Shown piece by piece: positions 29,710 through 39,894 of a stretch of DNA of 64,000 bases. Position 1 is the stretch's first letter; each line of letters opens with the position of its first letter. The translations under genes were made by a program, and so were the position numbers. The stretch is taken from NCBI GenBank assembly GCA_003278305.1, contig QCFU01000001.1, positions 162,500 through 226,499 on the forward strand, written 5' to 3'. The notes beneath the pieces are model-generated. The model was not told the origin of the DNA and ran no database searches. It saw nothing but the letters and a program-made list of their open reading frames with translations. The DNA is from Prochlorococcus sp. AG-363-M21 (GTDB taxonomy: Bacteria; Cyanobacteriota; Cyanobacteriia; PCC-6307; Cyanobiaceae).

Positions 29710-30942
29710 CTATTTGAAGTTAACTATTCCAATCATTCCTAATTTAACTTTTGTGGGAGAAATAAAGAAGAGTCTAATCATTACTAATATCAAACGAGGC
29801 AAATTCAATGTATTAGCAAGAAATCCAGACCAGTCTTTTGTAGGTAATTTAAAGAAAGTGTCAAAAAAACTTCTTAAGAGTTTTTCGTCAAAACTCATCA
29901 ATCTTTGAAGCCCAAACTGATATAAACGGTGTCTTTGAACAAGTTCTGGCGTCCATAAAACTTGCCAACCACTTTTAGCAAGCTCGGCAGAATCCAAGTC
30001 AGGCTTCATCGAGATTGCATAAGCTAATTGCTTTGCCAAGGAAGGGGCTCTCCTTAATAAAGCACCAACCATATATCCCGAAGCCGGATGAACCATGCTT
30101 GCAGAACCTCCAAATGCAAGTAATGGTTGATTTAAGAAAGGCAAAGGCAAATTCATTGGAAATAAGCAATGCTCCTCATGAATAATCTCATCAATCACAA
30201 TTCCCCTTTTACTTAATCGAGAAGTCAATCTTTCTTTTAATTTGCTCCATGAAACAGGCGGAGAACAAGCCAAAGAAGTTTCCTCTACAAAAAAAACACC
30301 TTTACCAAAATCCATTGCATATAAAAAAGTTGGAGGTTCTTCTAATTCACTTTTACTAAGATGATCAGGTCGAAAGTCCATTAATACAAATTGATTCTCT
30401 TCAACAGGTGGGGAGCTAAACTTACCAACAACTCCATATGCAGCCTGCTGAGCTACCGGTCCATGATTAGGCCTTTTTATAAAAGGACTTCTATGACCAC
30501 TTGCATCAATAACAACTCTTGCTTGATAAATATTTCCAGAAGAACAAATGACTTCGGTTATAGAATTTTTAAATTGAATATCTTGAGCAGTTTCAATGAA
30601 CCAAGGCAGGTCTCCACATTTATCTAATAAAGCTTTCTGAAAAGCAGATTGATCAAACAAACCATAATCAAAGTTATGTTCTGTAGGTTTGCGACCAGTT
30701 TCATTAATACCATTTCCAAAGAAACTTATTGTTTTCTTCCAGCGATATTCTAATAGTGACTCTAATCCAAGGGACTCAAGCTCTTTTGCCCATATTCCAT
30801 AGGTATTAGGCCAAGGTTTTTGTGGAGAATGAGTTGCGAGAGCACTTACACTTAAACCATGTTGAACCAGTTCGGAAGCAATACAAAGGGCTGCAGGCCC
30901 AGCCCCCATAATTAAAACATCAGAAGAGTGAATTAATTTCAA
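29710..30942 (-). CDS. crtL: Lycopene cyclase (CrtL family)
   Basis: 410 residues. N-terminal dinucleotide-binding motif [23 protein letters not shown], then the plant-type cyclase features [23 protein letters not shown], and [24 protein letters not shown]. It cyclises lycopene ends; Prochlorococcus carries two CrtL-type enzymes, one beta and one making both beta and epsilon rings, and I cannot decide which this is from sequence alone. Its start overlaps the gyrA-type gene stop by four bases (ATGA). The final hydrophobic stretch could help membrane association. Confidence 0.9.
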   Translation of the reverse strand: MKLIHSSDVLIMGAGPAALCIASELVQHGLSVSALATHSPQKPWPNTYGIWAKELESLGLESLLEYRWKKTISFFGNGINETGRKPTEHNFDYGLFDQSAFQKALLDKCGDLPWFIETAQDIQFKNSITEVICSSGNIYQARVVIDASGHRSPFIKRPNHGPVAQQAAYGVVGKFSSPPVEENQFVLMDFRPDHLSKSELEEPPTFLYAMDFGKGVFFVEETSLACSPPVSWSKLKERLTSRLSKRGIVIDEIIHEEHCLFPMNLPLPFLNQPLLAFGGSASMVHPASGYMVGALLRRAPSLAKQLAYAISMKPDLDSAELAKSGWQVLWTPELVQRHRLYQFGLQRLMSFDEKLLRSFFDTFFKLPTKDWSGFLANTLNLPRLILVMIRLFFISPTKVKLGMIGIVNFK

Positions 30943-33551
30943 CTTTTACTATCAATTTCAGAATTAATAACTTCACTAGAATCTGATAATTCGGTTTTGA
31001 GGTCTTCTTGCTCTGGAGGAACTAATACCATTTCTGAAAGATGATCCCCAGCATCAAGGCGCTGTAGCCTTACTCCTGTGGCTGCTCGAGATTGCTGTGG
31101 GATTTTATCTGCACTTGTACGAACAATTACTCCTTTTTCACTAACAAGCAGAAGTTCTTCGCCTGGACCTAATACTCTTAGTCCTACTAAAACATCCTCT
31201 TGATTCCTGAATTTAATAGCTCGCAAACCCATTCCTGCTCTTTTTTGAAGCCTGAATTGTGTAACAGGAACCCGCTTTCCTAATCCATTTGCAGAAGCAA
31301 CTAAGACCCAAGGGCCTTCATAAGAAACTGATTCATCTTGATTCTCATCATCATTTGTACCTGCAATTCGATCAGCAAGCTCGCTAGGGAGCACATCCAT
31401 GCTTACCAAAGAATCTCCCTGCCTTAGATTCATTGATCTAACACCTCTAGCTGTTCTACCCAAAGGTCGTAATTCATCATCATTAAGACGAAAATGAATA
31501 GTCATACCTGTACTAGAACCAATTAAAACGCTATCTCCTGAAGCAGACAATCTAACCCAACTTAAAGCATCACCTTCTTCAAGCCCTATAGCTATAAGCC
31601 CATTAGCGCGAATTTTGCTAAAAGCTGAGACTTTTGTTCTCTTAATAAATCCACCTTTAGTAAGCATTAATAAATAATTATCCTCTTCAAAAGAGCTCAC
31701 TGATAACAAAGAAGTAATAGCTTCTTCTCTAGGTATAGGAAGGAGTTGAACAACTGGGGTACCTTTAGCTGCTCTGCTGCATTGAGGTACTCTATAAGCT
31801 GGCAAAGTATATGCAACTCCTCTATCACTAAAAAGCAAAAGGTTATCGTGATCATTGCAACTTATAAACAACTTAACTTCTTCTTCCCCTTGACTACGGG
31901 TACCTGATTTACCTCTTGTCCCTCTACTAGTTGCCTCAAATTCATTAACCGGCATTCTTTTTAAATAGCCAGTTTCAGTTAAAAGAACAACAGATCTTTC
32001 ATTAGCAATTAAATCTATATCTTCAATACCACTTCCTAGGTTAAGTATTTCAGTTCTCCTTGGGACAAAGTATTTTTCATTTAAATTAGCAAGCTCTATT
32101 TTGATTAATTCAAGGACTCTATCTCGACTAGACAAGATATCCTTAAAGTCTGCTATCTTTACAAGTAAATCTTCATGCTCAAGTCTAATCTTATCCGCTT
32201 CTAATGCAGTTAGCCTTCTTAACTGCATTTGCAAAATAGCATCAGCTTGCAAATCTGTAAGGCCGTGTAATTCTTGTAAGTTGCTTTTTGCAGATGCTGT
32301 GTCTGGGGCTGATCTGATAAGTTTTATTATTGGATCAAGTTGATCCAAAGCAACCAATAGTCCTAAAAGAAGATGATCTCTCTCTTCTGCTTTCCTTAAC
32401 AAATAATTAGTTCTTTTTTCTATAGTTTCTACTCTAAAGTTAAGAAATACTTTTAACATCTTAAGAAGAGAAAGTGTAATAGGCTCACCGTCAACAAGAG
32501 CTAGCATATTTGCACTAAAGTTAGATTGGAGGGGAGTCAGTTTAAATAAATTATTTAATACCACTTGTGGATAAGCATCCCTTCTTAATTCAACTACAAT
32601 CCTCATTCCATCTCTATCGCTCTCATCCCTAATATCTGAGATCCCTTCAAGCTTTTTATCGTTAACCATATCAGCAATTCTTTCAATGAGTGCTGCCTTG
32701 TTTGTTTGATAAGGCAACTGAGTTATCACTACTGCATCTCTATCTGGCCGACCTTTTATTTCTATAGTTTCTATTTCGGCAACACCTCGCATTGTTACAG
32801 AACCTCTACCAGTTAAATATGTTTCTCTAATTCCTCCCCTACCTAGGATTTGGCCACCAGTAGGAAAATCTGGACCAGGAATTATTTTCATAAGTTCTTC
32901 CTCACTTAATTCCGAATTATCAATCAAAGCCAACAAGCCTTTAATTAATTCGCCAAGATTGTGAGGTGGAATATTGGTAGCCATCCCAACTGCAATACCT
33001 GATGAACCATTCAAAAGAAGCTGAGGGATTCGGGCTGGAAGGACAGTGGGCTCTTGTTGAGACCCATCAAAATTGTCTATAAAATCTACTGTTTCTGATT
33101 CAATATCCTCCAACAAACTGTCCTGCGTAAGAGCTTTCAGACGAGACTCTGTATATCTCATTGCAGCAGGAGGGTCATTATCTATTGACCCAAAATTCCC
33201 ATGACCGTCTACTAACGGCATTTGCATTGAGAAATCTTGAGCCATCCTCACTAATGCGTCGTATACCGCTGTGTCTCCATGAGGATGATATTTTCCTAAA
33301 ACTTCTCCTACAACACGAGCGCATTTTCTATAAGGCCTATCACTTGTCAGTCCTAATTCATACATTGCATAAAGTATCCTTCTATGCACTGGCTTAAGGC
33401 CATCTCTTGCATCAGGCAAAGCTCTTCCAACTATGACACTCATCGCATATTCCAAATAGGAACGCGACATCTCATTACGTAGATCTGTCTGAATGATCCG
33501 ATCTTCGAACTCTCCAGGAACTCCGTTATTCGGCTCCGAAGTATCTGCCAT
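30939..33551 (-). CDS. gyrA: DNA gyrase/topoisomerase IV subunit A
   Basis: 870 residues, the right size for Gyr[22 protein letters not shown] begins the breakage-reunion domain; the active-site tyrosine lies in [13 protein letters not shown]. The C-terminal half consists of repeated beta-pinwheel blades (for example [62 protein letters not shown]). The GyrA box QRGGKG-like element is seen as [11 protein letters not shown], consistent with a gyrase-type or closely related enzyme. It introduces or relaxes supercoils with a GyrB partner encoded elsewhere. An acidic tail ends the protein. Confidence 0.93.
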   Translation of the reverse strand: MADTSEPNNGVPGEFEDRIIQTDLRNEMSRSYLEYAMSVIVGRALPDARDGLKPVHRRILYAMYELGLTSDRPYRKCARVVGEVLGKYHPHGDTAVYDALVRMAQDFSMQMPLVDGHGNFGSIDNDPPAAMRYTESRLKALTQDSLLEDIESETVDFIDNFDGSQQEPTVLPARIPQLLLNGSSGIAVGMATNIPPHNLGELIKGLLALIDNSELSEEELMKIIPGPDFPTGGQILGRGGIRETYLTGRGSVTMRGVAEIETIEIKGRPDRDAVVITQLPYQTNKAALIERIADMVNDKKLEGISDIRDESDRDGMRIVVELRRDAYPQVVLNNLFKLTPLQSNFSANMLALVDGEPITLSLLKMLKVFLNFRVETIEKRTNYLLRKAEERDHLLLGLLVALDQLDPIIKLIRSAPDTASAKSNLQELHGLTDLQADAILQMQLRRLTALEADKIRLEHEDLLVKIADFKDILSSRDRVLELIKIELANLNEKYFVPRRTEILNLGSGIEDIDLIANERSVVLLTETGYLKRMPVNEFEATSRGTRGKSGTRSQGEEEVKLFISCNDHDNLLLFSDRGVAYTLPAYRVPQCSRAAKGTPVVQLLPIPREEAITSLLSVSSFEEDNYLLMLTKGGFIKRTKVSAFSKIRANGLIAIGLEEGDALSWVRLSASGDSVLIGSSTGMTIHFRLNDDELRPLGRTARGVRSMNLRQGDSLVSMDVLPSELADRIAGTNDDENQDESVSYEGPWVLVASANGLGKRVPVTQFRLQKRAGMGLRAIKFRNQEDVLVGLRVLGPGEELLLVSEKGVIVRTSADKIPQQSRAATGVRLQRLDAGDHLSEMVLVPPEQEDLKTELSDSSEVINSEIDSKS

Positions 33552-33706
33552 ATAAGAAACTTTTACTAATTAGTAGATTTTATCTCGAAACAAGATTATT
33601 TGTTGGTGAAAAATATTAAATTCAATTGCATCTTTTGCTCTTGACACAGCATCACTATCCATGAAACTTAGATACATAGAAACTTAAATCTCTATTTAAT
33701 TAACCT

Positions 33707-34294
33707 ATGAATTCTTTTAAAAGGAACAATTCGGAAAAACCAAACCATTCTTACACTCTTAATAATTCTTTTAAAATTCAAGATATTACTGAATACCGAG
33801 ATAATCAACAATCTGTAAAAAAAGCACAAGGAAAAGAAATTTCATTAATTAACTCTACATTAAATAACACAAATACATCTCCAAGAAGAATTTTTGCCGA
33901 AGACGATCTCCAAAAGATTGACATGTATGAAGTTAGTAATAATGGTGATTTAGATGATATTATTAATAACTCAACTACATTAGATTTCGAGAAAATTGGT
34001 TCCAATCAACTGCCTATAGACTTACCATCCGAAGGGGGAGAGTGGAACATCCTAAAAGAAAAAATCACAGGTTTCTCAAATAAACGATTAGCAACCCTTC
34101 AATCAATTAATAAATTAAATTACATATTAATTATTGGTTTTCTTATATTATCTTTAACTATACTCATTTTTGCAGAGAATCTACTGAAAATCATATCTAT
34201 TATACCTCTTGCTCCAAGTCTTCTGAAATTATCAGGGTTGAGTGGGCTCTTCTTTTATTTTAAATCACTGATAATCAAGAAAAAATCTCACTAA
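33707..34294 (+). CDS. CAAD/CURT1-domain membrane protein
   Basis: 195 residues. The first 105 or so are polar and probably disordered (Asn/Ser-rich). The C-terminal 85 residues match the CAAD (cyanobacterial aminoacyl-tRNA synthetase appended domain)/CURT1 pattern: an amphipathic helix, a span (YILIIGFLILSLTILIFAENLL), the conserved IISIIPLAPSLLKLSGLSGLFFYF second span, then a basic amphipathic end. CURT1 proteins bend thylakoid membranes in plants and in Synechocystis; CAAD can also anchor tRNA synthetases. Here the domain stands alone with a long N-terminal tail, so a thylakoid-shaping role is inferred. It stands divergent from gyrA. Confidence 0.78.
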   Translation: MNSFKRNNSEKPNHSYTLNNSFKIQDITEYRDNQQSVKKAQGKEISLINSTLNNTNTSPRRIFAEDDLQKIDMYEVSNNGDLDDIINNSTTLDFEKIGSNQLPIDLPSEGGEWNILKEKITGFSNKRLATLQSINKLNYILIIGFLILSLTILIFAENLLKIISIIPLAPSLLKLSGLSGLFFYFKSLIIKKKSH

Positions 34295-34432
34295 GCTTCT
34301 AAGGATTCCTCTTCAGTTTTCTTTAAGAGAAAATCCCAAAAGCTAGAGAATCAAGAAACGTCATCACTTTCAGACAAATCAAGCATTAAGATAAAAATTG
34401 TCTATTTTGGCCTCAATTTATTAAAGCCTAAG

Positions 34433-35596
34433 GTGAATATTCAACTAGGACGCTCAAAACACGTTCGTCGTGCCTATGGCATCGATGAAATTGCACTTGT
34501 TCCAGGCACAAGAACAGTTGACCCTGAAGTCACTGATACAACTCTGAAGATTGGAGGCAAAGAACTAGAAGTGCCAATAATTGCTAGTGCTATGGATGGT
34601 GTTGTTGATGTAAATATGGCTATACAACTTTCTAAGCTAGGTTCTTTAGGAGTTTTAAATCTCGAAGGCGTTCAAACAAGATATCAAAATCCAAAAGAGG
34701 CAATACAAAAAATTTGTTCTGTTGGCAAAGAAGATTTTGTGCCTCTAATGCAAGAAATCTACACTAGACCTATAGAAGAAGAGCTCATTAAACAACGTAT
34801 AAAAGAGATAAAAAGCAAAGGTGGAATTGCTGCAGTTAGCGGAACACCCCTAACTGCGATCAAATTCCAAAAAACAATTTCAGAAGCAGGCGCAGATATC
34901 TTCTTTTTACAAGCCACTGTTGTATCAACTGAACATATTGGGAAAAAAGGTCAAGAAAGCCTTGATATATCTCAATTATGCCAAGACATAGGTATACCAG
35001 TAGTTGTTGGGAATTGTGTAACTTATGAAGTTGCTTTAAAACTTATGAGGTCAGGAGTGGCTGGCGTCCTTGTTGGAATTGGACCAGGTGCTGCATGCAC
35101 TTCAAGAGGTGTTCTTGGTATTGGAATCCCTCAAGCAACAGCAGTTTCAGATTGTGCTTCTGCTAGAAATGATTTCTTTAAAGAAAGTGGAAAATATGTT
35201 CCTATTATTGCTGATGGCGGGATTATTACTGGAGGAGATATCTGCAAATGTATTGCTTGTGGAGCTGATGGTGTAATGATTGGATCTCCTATAGCAAGGG
35301 CAAAAGAAGCTCCAGGAAAAGGTTTTCACTGGGGAATGGCAACTCCTAGCCCTGTACTTCCTAGAGGGACTAGAATTAATGTTGGCTCAACAGGAAGTCT
35401 TGAAAGAATTCTCAAGGGGCCAGCCACTCTTGATGATGGCACTCATAACCTTCTAGGTGCAATCAAAACATCTATGGGGACCCTAGGAGCTCTAACTATT
35501 AAAGAAATGCAGGAAGTTGAAATTGTCATAGCTCCTTCTTTGCTTACAGAAGGCAAAATTTACCAAAAAGCCCAGCAATTAGGAATGGGCAAATAA
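34433..35596 (+). CDS. guaB: IMP dehydrogenase family protein GuaB3
   Basis: 387 residues from a GTG start. It is the short form without CBS domains, typical of the GuaB3 group in cyanobacteria and actinobacteria. The catalytic-loop region reads GPGAACTSRGVLGIGIPQATA with the active cysteine, followed by IADGGIITGGDICKCIACGADGVMIGSP. IMP dehydrogenases make XMP in guanine nucleotide synthesis; some GuaB3 proteins were later shown to act as GMP reductase, so annotation as IMPDH is by family only. trxA follows 191 bases downstream. Confidence 0.9.
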   Translation: MNIQLGRSKHVRRAYGIDEIALVPGTRTVDPEVTDTTLKIGGKELEVPIIASAMDGVVDVNMAIQLSKLGSLGVLNLEGVQTRYQNPKEAIQKICSVGKEDFVPLMQEIYTRPIEEELIKQRIKEIKSKGGIAAVSGTPLTAIKFQKTISEAGADIFFLQATVVSTEHIGKKGQESLDISQLCQDIGIPVVVGNCVTYEVALKLMRSGVAGVLVGIGPGAACTSRGVLGIGIPQATAVSDCASARNDFFKESGKYVPIIADGGIITGGDICKCIACGADGVMIGSPIARAKEAPGKGFHWGMATPSPVLPRGTRINVGSTGSLERILKGPATLDDGTHNLLGAIKTSMGTLGALTIKEMQEVEIVIAPSLLTEGKIYQKAQQLGMGK

Positions 35597-35787
35597 GTTT
35601 TTAAATCCATTAAAGAAATCCTTGGAAGTCCTAGAAAGTCCTTAAAAATCAATGCTAGAGACAAATTAATGAATTCAAGATCAAATTTTTTGTATTAACA
35701 CTCCAGTCAAAGTTGAAAAAACTTATGGCATCGATCGTTTTTTTAGGCAAAATAAATATGCTTTTGTCTTATTAAGGTCTAAAAGGT
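35597..35787 (+). other. guaB-trxA spacer without recognisable Yfr1
   Basis: In many picocyanobacteria this spacer encodes the small RNA Yfr1, whose invariant core is ACTCCTCACAC. I find no such core here. The nearest match is ACTCCAGTCA at 35700-35709, which is followed by a weak GATCG and a run of T at about 35738-35745. This could be a degenerate remnant or chance. Confidence 0.55.
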
Positions 35788-36111
35788 ATGTCAAGTGCTG
35801 TTGCAGTTACAGATTCTTCATTTGAGCAGGATGTTCTCCAAAGTGATGTCCCTGTATTAGTAGATTTTTGGGCGCCTTGGTGTGGTCCTTGCAGAATGGT
35901 TTCACCAATTGTCGACGAAATATCAAAAGATTTCGAAGGTAAAATCAAAGTTTGCAAGTTGAATACTGATGAAAATCCAAACGTAGCCAGTCAATATGGA
36001 ATTAGAAGTATTCCTACACTAATGATCTTCAAAGGAGGCCAAAAAGTCGATACTGTAGTTGGAGCAGTTCCAAAGGCAACTCTTTCAGCAACGATTTCCA
36101 AGCATCTTTAA
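35788..36111 (+). CDS. trxA: Thioredoxin
   Basis: 107 residues, typical m-type thioredoxin. The redox site is [18 protein letters not shown], and the cis-proline loop is [12 protein letters not shown]. It carries reducing power from ferredoxin-thioredoxin reductase to targets such as Calvin cycle enzymes and OpcA/Zwf, and also acts in stress defence. hisH follows 46 bases downstream. Confidence 0.98.
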   Translation: MSSAVAVTDSSFEQDVLQSDVPVLVDFWAPWCGPCRMVSPIVDEISKDFEGKIKVCKLNTDENPNVASQYGIRSIPTLMIFKGGQKVDTVVGAVPKATLSATISKHL

Positions 36112-36157
36112 TCTTTCAGATCATTTAAGGAACTAACTCATAATTATCAAAGATTAA

Positions 36158-36796
36158 GTGACTTTAAGTATTGGCTTAATTGACTACGGTATGGGGAATC
36201 TTCATTCCGTACAACAATCTTTTAAAAGGTTAGGTCAACCTGTGACTCTAGTTACAAAACCAGAAGATTCAGATTGTTGCGATGCTCTAATACTTCCAGG
36301 AGTTGGTTCTTTTGATCCAGCAATAACTAATCTCAAAGAAAAAAATCTAATCCCAACAATAAAAGACTGGGCAAAAGCCAACAAACCTCTTTTAGGAATA
36401 TGCCTGGGATTACAGTTAATGTTTGAATCTAGTGAAGAAGGCTCACTTTCAGGGCTGGGAATATTTAAAGGTCAAGTCAATGCATTACCTAAAGATTTAA
36501 GAGAGAGAGTTCCTCATATGGGTTGGGCTTTATTAAACCATCAAAACAAGTCTCCTCTTTTGAATATAACTGAAACAACTTCTTGGACTTATTTTGTACA
36601 TTCATTTGCAGCCCAACCATTAAAGCAAGATATTGCAGCAACAGTAAATTTTGGGGGCCAACAGATAACAGCCATGGTTTGGAAAGGCAGAATAGGTGCA
36701 TGTCAATTCCATCCAGAAAAGTCAGGAAAGGCTGGACATAAACTGTTATCAAATTGGGTTAATTGGTTAAATCTAGATGCCAAAAAAATATCTTGA
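36158..36796 (+). CDS. hisH: Imidazole glycerol phosphate synthase, glutaminase subunit
   Basis: 212 residues from a GTG start. Class I glutaminase: the oxyanion-strand loop LPGVGSFDPAI, the nucleophile Cys in LLGICLGLQLMF, and the catalytic His-Glu pair in CQFHPEKSG. It provides ammonia to HisF for histidine synthesis. Its stop (TGA 36794-36796) overlaps a TTG codon of the following rsmD gene, suggesting coupling. hisF is not in the window. Confidence 0.95.
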   Translation: MTLSIGLIDYGMGNLHSVQQSFKRLGQPVTLVTKPEDSDCCDALILPGVGSFDPAITNLKEKNLIPTIKDWAKANKPLLGICLGLQLMFESSEEGSLSGLGIFKGQVNALPKDLRERVPHMGWALLNHQNKSPLLNITETTSWTYFVHSFAAQPLKQDIAATVNFGGQQITAMVWKGRIGACQFHPEKSGKAGHKLLSNWVNWLNLDAKKIS

Positions 36797-37422
36797 AAGG
36801 TCAATTAAGGCTCTTAAATGGTAAAAAATTAAAAAGCCCAGATAATTTAACTACAAGGCCCACAACCTCTTTAGTTAGAGAAGCTTTAATGAATATTCTT
36901 AGTCAAGAAATTGCAAATAGTACTTGGCTTGATCTTTTTAGTGGAAGTGGTGTCATTGGATGTGAAGTACTCCAAAAAGGAGCTTCTAGTGTCGTCGCAA
37001 TAGAATCAAACAAAAAAACTTATCGCATATGTCAAGAAAATCTAAAGTCCATTGCCTCAGCAATGGGCAAAGAGACTAAAGTCCAATCAATTAATTGTGA
37101 AGTAAGAAAATGGCTAAAGTTAGGACATAAAAAACAAAAAGAAAGATATGACCAATTAATACCTCAAAATGGCTTTGATTTTGTCTATTTGGATCCGCCC
37201 TACAAAATGAATATTTATACCTCAGTTCTAAATGATCTTCTTGCAGGCAATTGGATAAAAAATAATACCCTGGTAATTTGTGAATGTTCTATCAATTTAA
37301 AAATTACGCCAAAAAATGAATGGATAATCAATGATCAACGGTTTTATGGCAAAACAAGCTTAATGTTTATCAGTCCCAATCAGGCATTGCACTCTCTCTC
37401 CGATACTGATTCCACGCACTAA
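36793..37422 (+). CDS. rsmD: 16S rRNA (guanine-N2)-methyltransferase RsmD
   Basis: About 209 residues if translation starts at the TTG at 36793, which overlaps the hisH stop (TTGA); a TTG at 36763 would add ten residues. I prefer the overlap start because RsmD proteins begin shortly before the conserved LRLL.GKKLKSP. The SAM-binding motif is [19 protein letters not shown], and the catalytic DPPY motif is at [11 protein letters not shown], with [17 protein letters not shown] upstream. It methylates G966-type guanine in 16S rRNA. Its last 53 bases overlap the 3' end of petG on the other strand. Confidence 0.92.
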   Translation: MKGQLRLLNGKKLKSPDNLTTRPTTSLVREALMNILSQEIANSTWLDLFSGSGVIGCEVLQKGASSVVAIESNKKTYRICQENLKSIASAMGKETKVQSINCEVRKWLKLGHKKQKERYDQLIPQNGFDFVYLDPPYKMNIYTSVLNDLLAGNWIKNNTLVICECSINLKITPKNEWIINDQRFYGKTSLMFISPNQALHSLSDTDSTH

Positions 37423-37489
37423 CAAATAATCCTAATATAGTAATAGGCACTAATCCTAAAACAATTCCACAAAGAAGCGGTTCAATCAT
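37370..37489 (-). CDS. petG: Cytochrome b6f complex subunit PetG
   Basis: A 39-residue frame starting at the ATG 37489-37487: it begins [20 protein letters not shown] and continues with one membrane span and a WNQYRR end, the well-known PetG pattern. The C-terminal extension (residues about 33-39, SAMPDWD) is specific to this sequence. PetG is needed for assembly and stability of the cytochrome b6f complex in thylakoids. The 3' end overlaps rsmD on the opposite strand, and the gene is divergent from cytM across 87 bases, so two electron-transfer genes share a promoter region. Confidence 0.96.
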   Translation of the reverse strand: MIEPLLCGIVLGLVPITILGLFVSAWNQYRRESAMPDWD

Positions 37490-37576
37490 TTTTCTCGCAA
37501 ATCGTGTGAGTATTCATTCCAATTCTTTCATGTTAATGATCATTTCGCGAAAATCACTTAATCAATTGGTATAGAT

Positions 37577-37942
37577 ATGAAAGAAATACTAAAAAATGCT
37601 ATAAAACCACTTTTCATCATTTCTACAATCCTTTGTGCATTTAGCCTAATTTGGTTTATCTCTTCCTCAAAAGCAGATCCATATGTCCTTGAATCTATTA
37701 ATCTTCAAGGGTCAGCAGAGAAAGGGGGTGATCTTTTTAGAATGAATTGCGTAGGATGTCATGGGATATCTGCACAAGGACTTGTTGGGCCTGATCTCAA
37801 CAAAGTCACTAATGAGCTAAGTGATAAAAAGATTATCAATCAAGTTGTTAAAGGTTTAACTCCACCTATGCCTAGTTTTGAAATGGAATCACAATCTATG
37901 GCAGATTTACTTGCTTATCTTCATTCATTAAATTCGTTGTGA
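37577..37942 (+). CDS. cytM: Cytochrome cM
   Basis: 121 residues. An uncleaved or cleavable hydrophobic N-terminus (LFIISTILCAFSLIWFISS, residues about 12-30) precedes a class I cytochrome c domain with the haem motif CVGCH at about residue 57 and the axial methionine in GLTPPMPSFEM. The pattern KGGDLFRMNCVGCHGISAQGLVGPDL is typical of CytM, a low-potential membrane cytochrome of cyanobacteria involved in adjusting respiration and photosynthesis under stress. It overlaps the following methyltransferase gene by four bases (GTGA) and is divergent from petG. Confidence 0.92.
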   Translation: MKEILKNAIKPLFIISTILCAFSLIWFISSSKADPYVLESINLQGSAEKGGDLFRMNCVGCHGISAQGLVGPDLNKVTNELSDKKIINQVVKGLTPPMPSFEMESQSMADLLAYLHSLNSL

Positions 37943-38679
37943 TAAAACACTATGAAAATATCAAAGTTATTCTTGTTGAACCTTTAGGTCCAATCAATGT
38001 TGGAAGTATTGCTAGAATATGTGAAAACTTTGGAATAAAAGAAATTAGAATAGTTTCACCAAAATGTGACCTTCTTGATTTAAAAGTAAAAAAGATGGCC
38101 CTAAAAGGGATGTCATTAATTAAAGATGCTAAATGTTATTTAACGCTTGTAGAGGCAATTGCAGATTGTAATCGGGTTGTTGCAACATGTGGGAGGATTG
38201 ATCACGGAGAAATACCACTTTACTCAACAGAAACGACCTTAAACTGGTTGATAGATGGTAACCCAAAGAATACTATTGGCATAGTTTTTGGGCGAGAAGA
38301 TAGAGGCCTAACAAATCAAGAGCTTTTGCTTGCTCAAAAAGTTCTCACAATAAACACTTCACCTAGTTATCCTTCCTTAAACCTTTCTCATGCTGTTGCA
38401 ATAGTGCTTTATGAGCTATCTAAATGTATTGGAAACTCTTCTAAAGTTAATAATCACAGTAACAATAACCCAGCAAAGCCTAAAGAACTAAATGATTTAA
38501 TTGATGCTAGCCAAGAATTCCTTTTACAAATTGGTTTTTTGTATAAGCATACTGCATTGTCCAAAATGCAAAAAATCAAATCAATGCTTCAGCGTGGAGA
38601 AGCTAGGTCAGAAGAAATAGCGCTTCTAAGAGGCATAATAAGTCAAGCAAAATGGTTTATTAATAAGAAAAATGATTAA
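37939..38679 (+). CDS. SPOUT-family RNA methyltransferase (TrmJ-like)
   Basis: 246 residues from a GTG start overlapping the cytM stop. The SPOUT knot motifs are clear: VEPLGPINVGSIARICENFGI, IGIVFGREDRGLTNQEL and SYPSLNLSHAVAIVLYEL. This order is that of TrmJ/LasT, which makes 2'-O-methyl at position 32 of tRNAs. A C-terminal helical region (KHTALSKMQKIKSMLQRG) with a YHT-like tail is common in the TrmJ group. Specific substrate is inferred from the family only. Confidence 0.9.
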   Translation: MIKHYENIKVILVEPLGPINVGSIARICENFGIKEIRIVSPKCDLLDLKVKKMALKGMSLIKDAKCYLTLVEAIADCNRVVATCGRIDHGEIPLYSTETTLNWLIDGNPKNTIGIVFGREDRGLTNQELLLAQKVLTINTSPSYPSLNLSHAVAIVLYELSKCIGNSSKVNNHSNNNPAKPKELNDLIDASQEFLLQIGFLYKHTALSKMQKIKSMLQRGEARSEEIALLRGIISQAKWFINKKND

Positions 38680-38733
38680 TATTTTTATGAGATCAATAGA
38701 AGTATTAAAATTTAGCAATCATTATAGATTCCC

Positions 38734-39804
38734 TTGAATAGTCAACCATTTAAATCTTTTAAAGTTCTTTTTAATATCTTCTTAATGGGTATAGCTCTAG
38801 GTATTATTTCAGGATCATTATTAAAAATAATTTCAAGAAATAATGATTTTAATCAACAAGTTACCAACAAAGTAGAAAGAAAAAGAAATATCAACAAATA
38901 TTTTCCTAAAAGGAGAGCTTTAAAAAAAAGTATCTTAAGAGAGAATATCAAACCAATGAAAGAAATTAAGATTTTAAGCAACAAATGGGAAGATCTGGCT
39001 AGTAATCACTCTGACTTAGAAACAAGTGCATACATTCTTTTTGAGGATGGAAGATATGCAGGTTTTCAAGAAAACAAACCTTTACCAGCAGCTAGCTCAA
39101 TTAAGGTTTCAATTCTATTTCTTACTCTTCAATTGATGGATCAGGGAATTTTAAATTGGGATGATTTATTAGAACTTAATAAAGATTCTATAGCAGGCGG
39201 GGCTGGATGGATGAGATATCAAAAAATAGGTAAAAAGTTCCCACTGCATGAAATTACAACTGAAATGATAAGGATTAGTGACAATACTGCAACCAATCTT
39301 CTTATCCAAAAAATAGGTGGCGTTGAAGTTATTAATGACCGATTAAAAGAATTAGGCTTAAAACAAACAGAATTGAAGAACCTTTTGCCAGACTTAGAAG
39401 GTACGAATACTACCAGCGCTAAGGACTTAGCATATATATTACAATTAGCTGATAATGGGAAAATACTTAGCCTCAGATCAAGAGATATTTTCAGAGAAGT
39501 TATGAGTACATCTGTTACTAATAAGCTAATACCTGATGGTCTCTTAAAAGGGCTTGGGATTTCTCATGGCAATAGCGACTATAAACTCCTTATTGAAGGG
39601 TTTAGGGTTTACAACAAAACTGGAGACATTGGCATTACTTATGCAGATACAGCTCTTTTGGAGATGCCAGATGCATCAAGAGCTACAGTTGGTTTTATTG
39701 TCAAAGGTCCGTTTAATGACCAACGTTCAACAAACTTAATTCGGAATATGTCTGCTTCAATTATTCCTCATATAAACCCCTCTGAAGCGCCTATTAATCA
39801 ATAA
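38734..39804 (+). CDS. Class A beta-lactamase-like serine hydrolase
   Basis: 356 residues from a TTG start. It has an N-terminal membrane anchor or signal (VLFNIFLMGIALGIISGSLL), a basic linker of about 60 residues, and a penicillin-binding-like domain with the SxxK motif AASSIKVSILF, the SDN motif IRISDNTATNLLI and KTG in YNKTGDIGITYA. Such cyanobacterial proteins are annotated as beta-lactamase class A or D-Ala-type peptidases; activity on cell wall peptides is as likely as on antibiotics. It is transcribed with the preceding block. Confidence 0.88.
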   Translation: MNSQPFKSFKVLFNIFLMGIALGIISGSLLKIISRNNDFNQQVTNKVERKRNINKYFPKRRALKKSILRENIKPMKEIKILSNKWEDLASNHSDLETSAYILFEDGRYAGFQENKPLPAASSIKVSILFLTLQLMDQGILNWDDLLELNKDSIAGGAGWMRYQKIGKKFPLHEITTEMIRISDNTATNLLIQKIGGVEVINDRLKELGLKQTELKNLLPDLEGTNTTSAKDLAYILQLADNGKILSLRSRDIFREVMSTSVTNKLIPDGLLKGLGISHGNSDYKLLIEGFRVYNKTGDIGITYADTALLEMPDASRATVGFIVKGPFNDQRSTNLIRNMSASIIPHINPSEAPINQ

Positions 39805-39894
39805 ACACAAAAAACCAACCTGATAATTTAAGTTTAGAAAAACATTGCTTTATAGCCTTTTTTAAGAAATAACTAATACGTAGGTAACCTGCCT

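Noticed and set aside
30177..30627. Plus-strand frames within crtL, gyrA, leuA and other genes
   Set aside because: They are shadows in other frames of clearly recognised proteins and show no domain pattern of their own.
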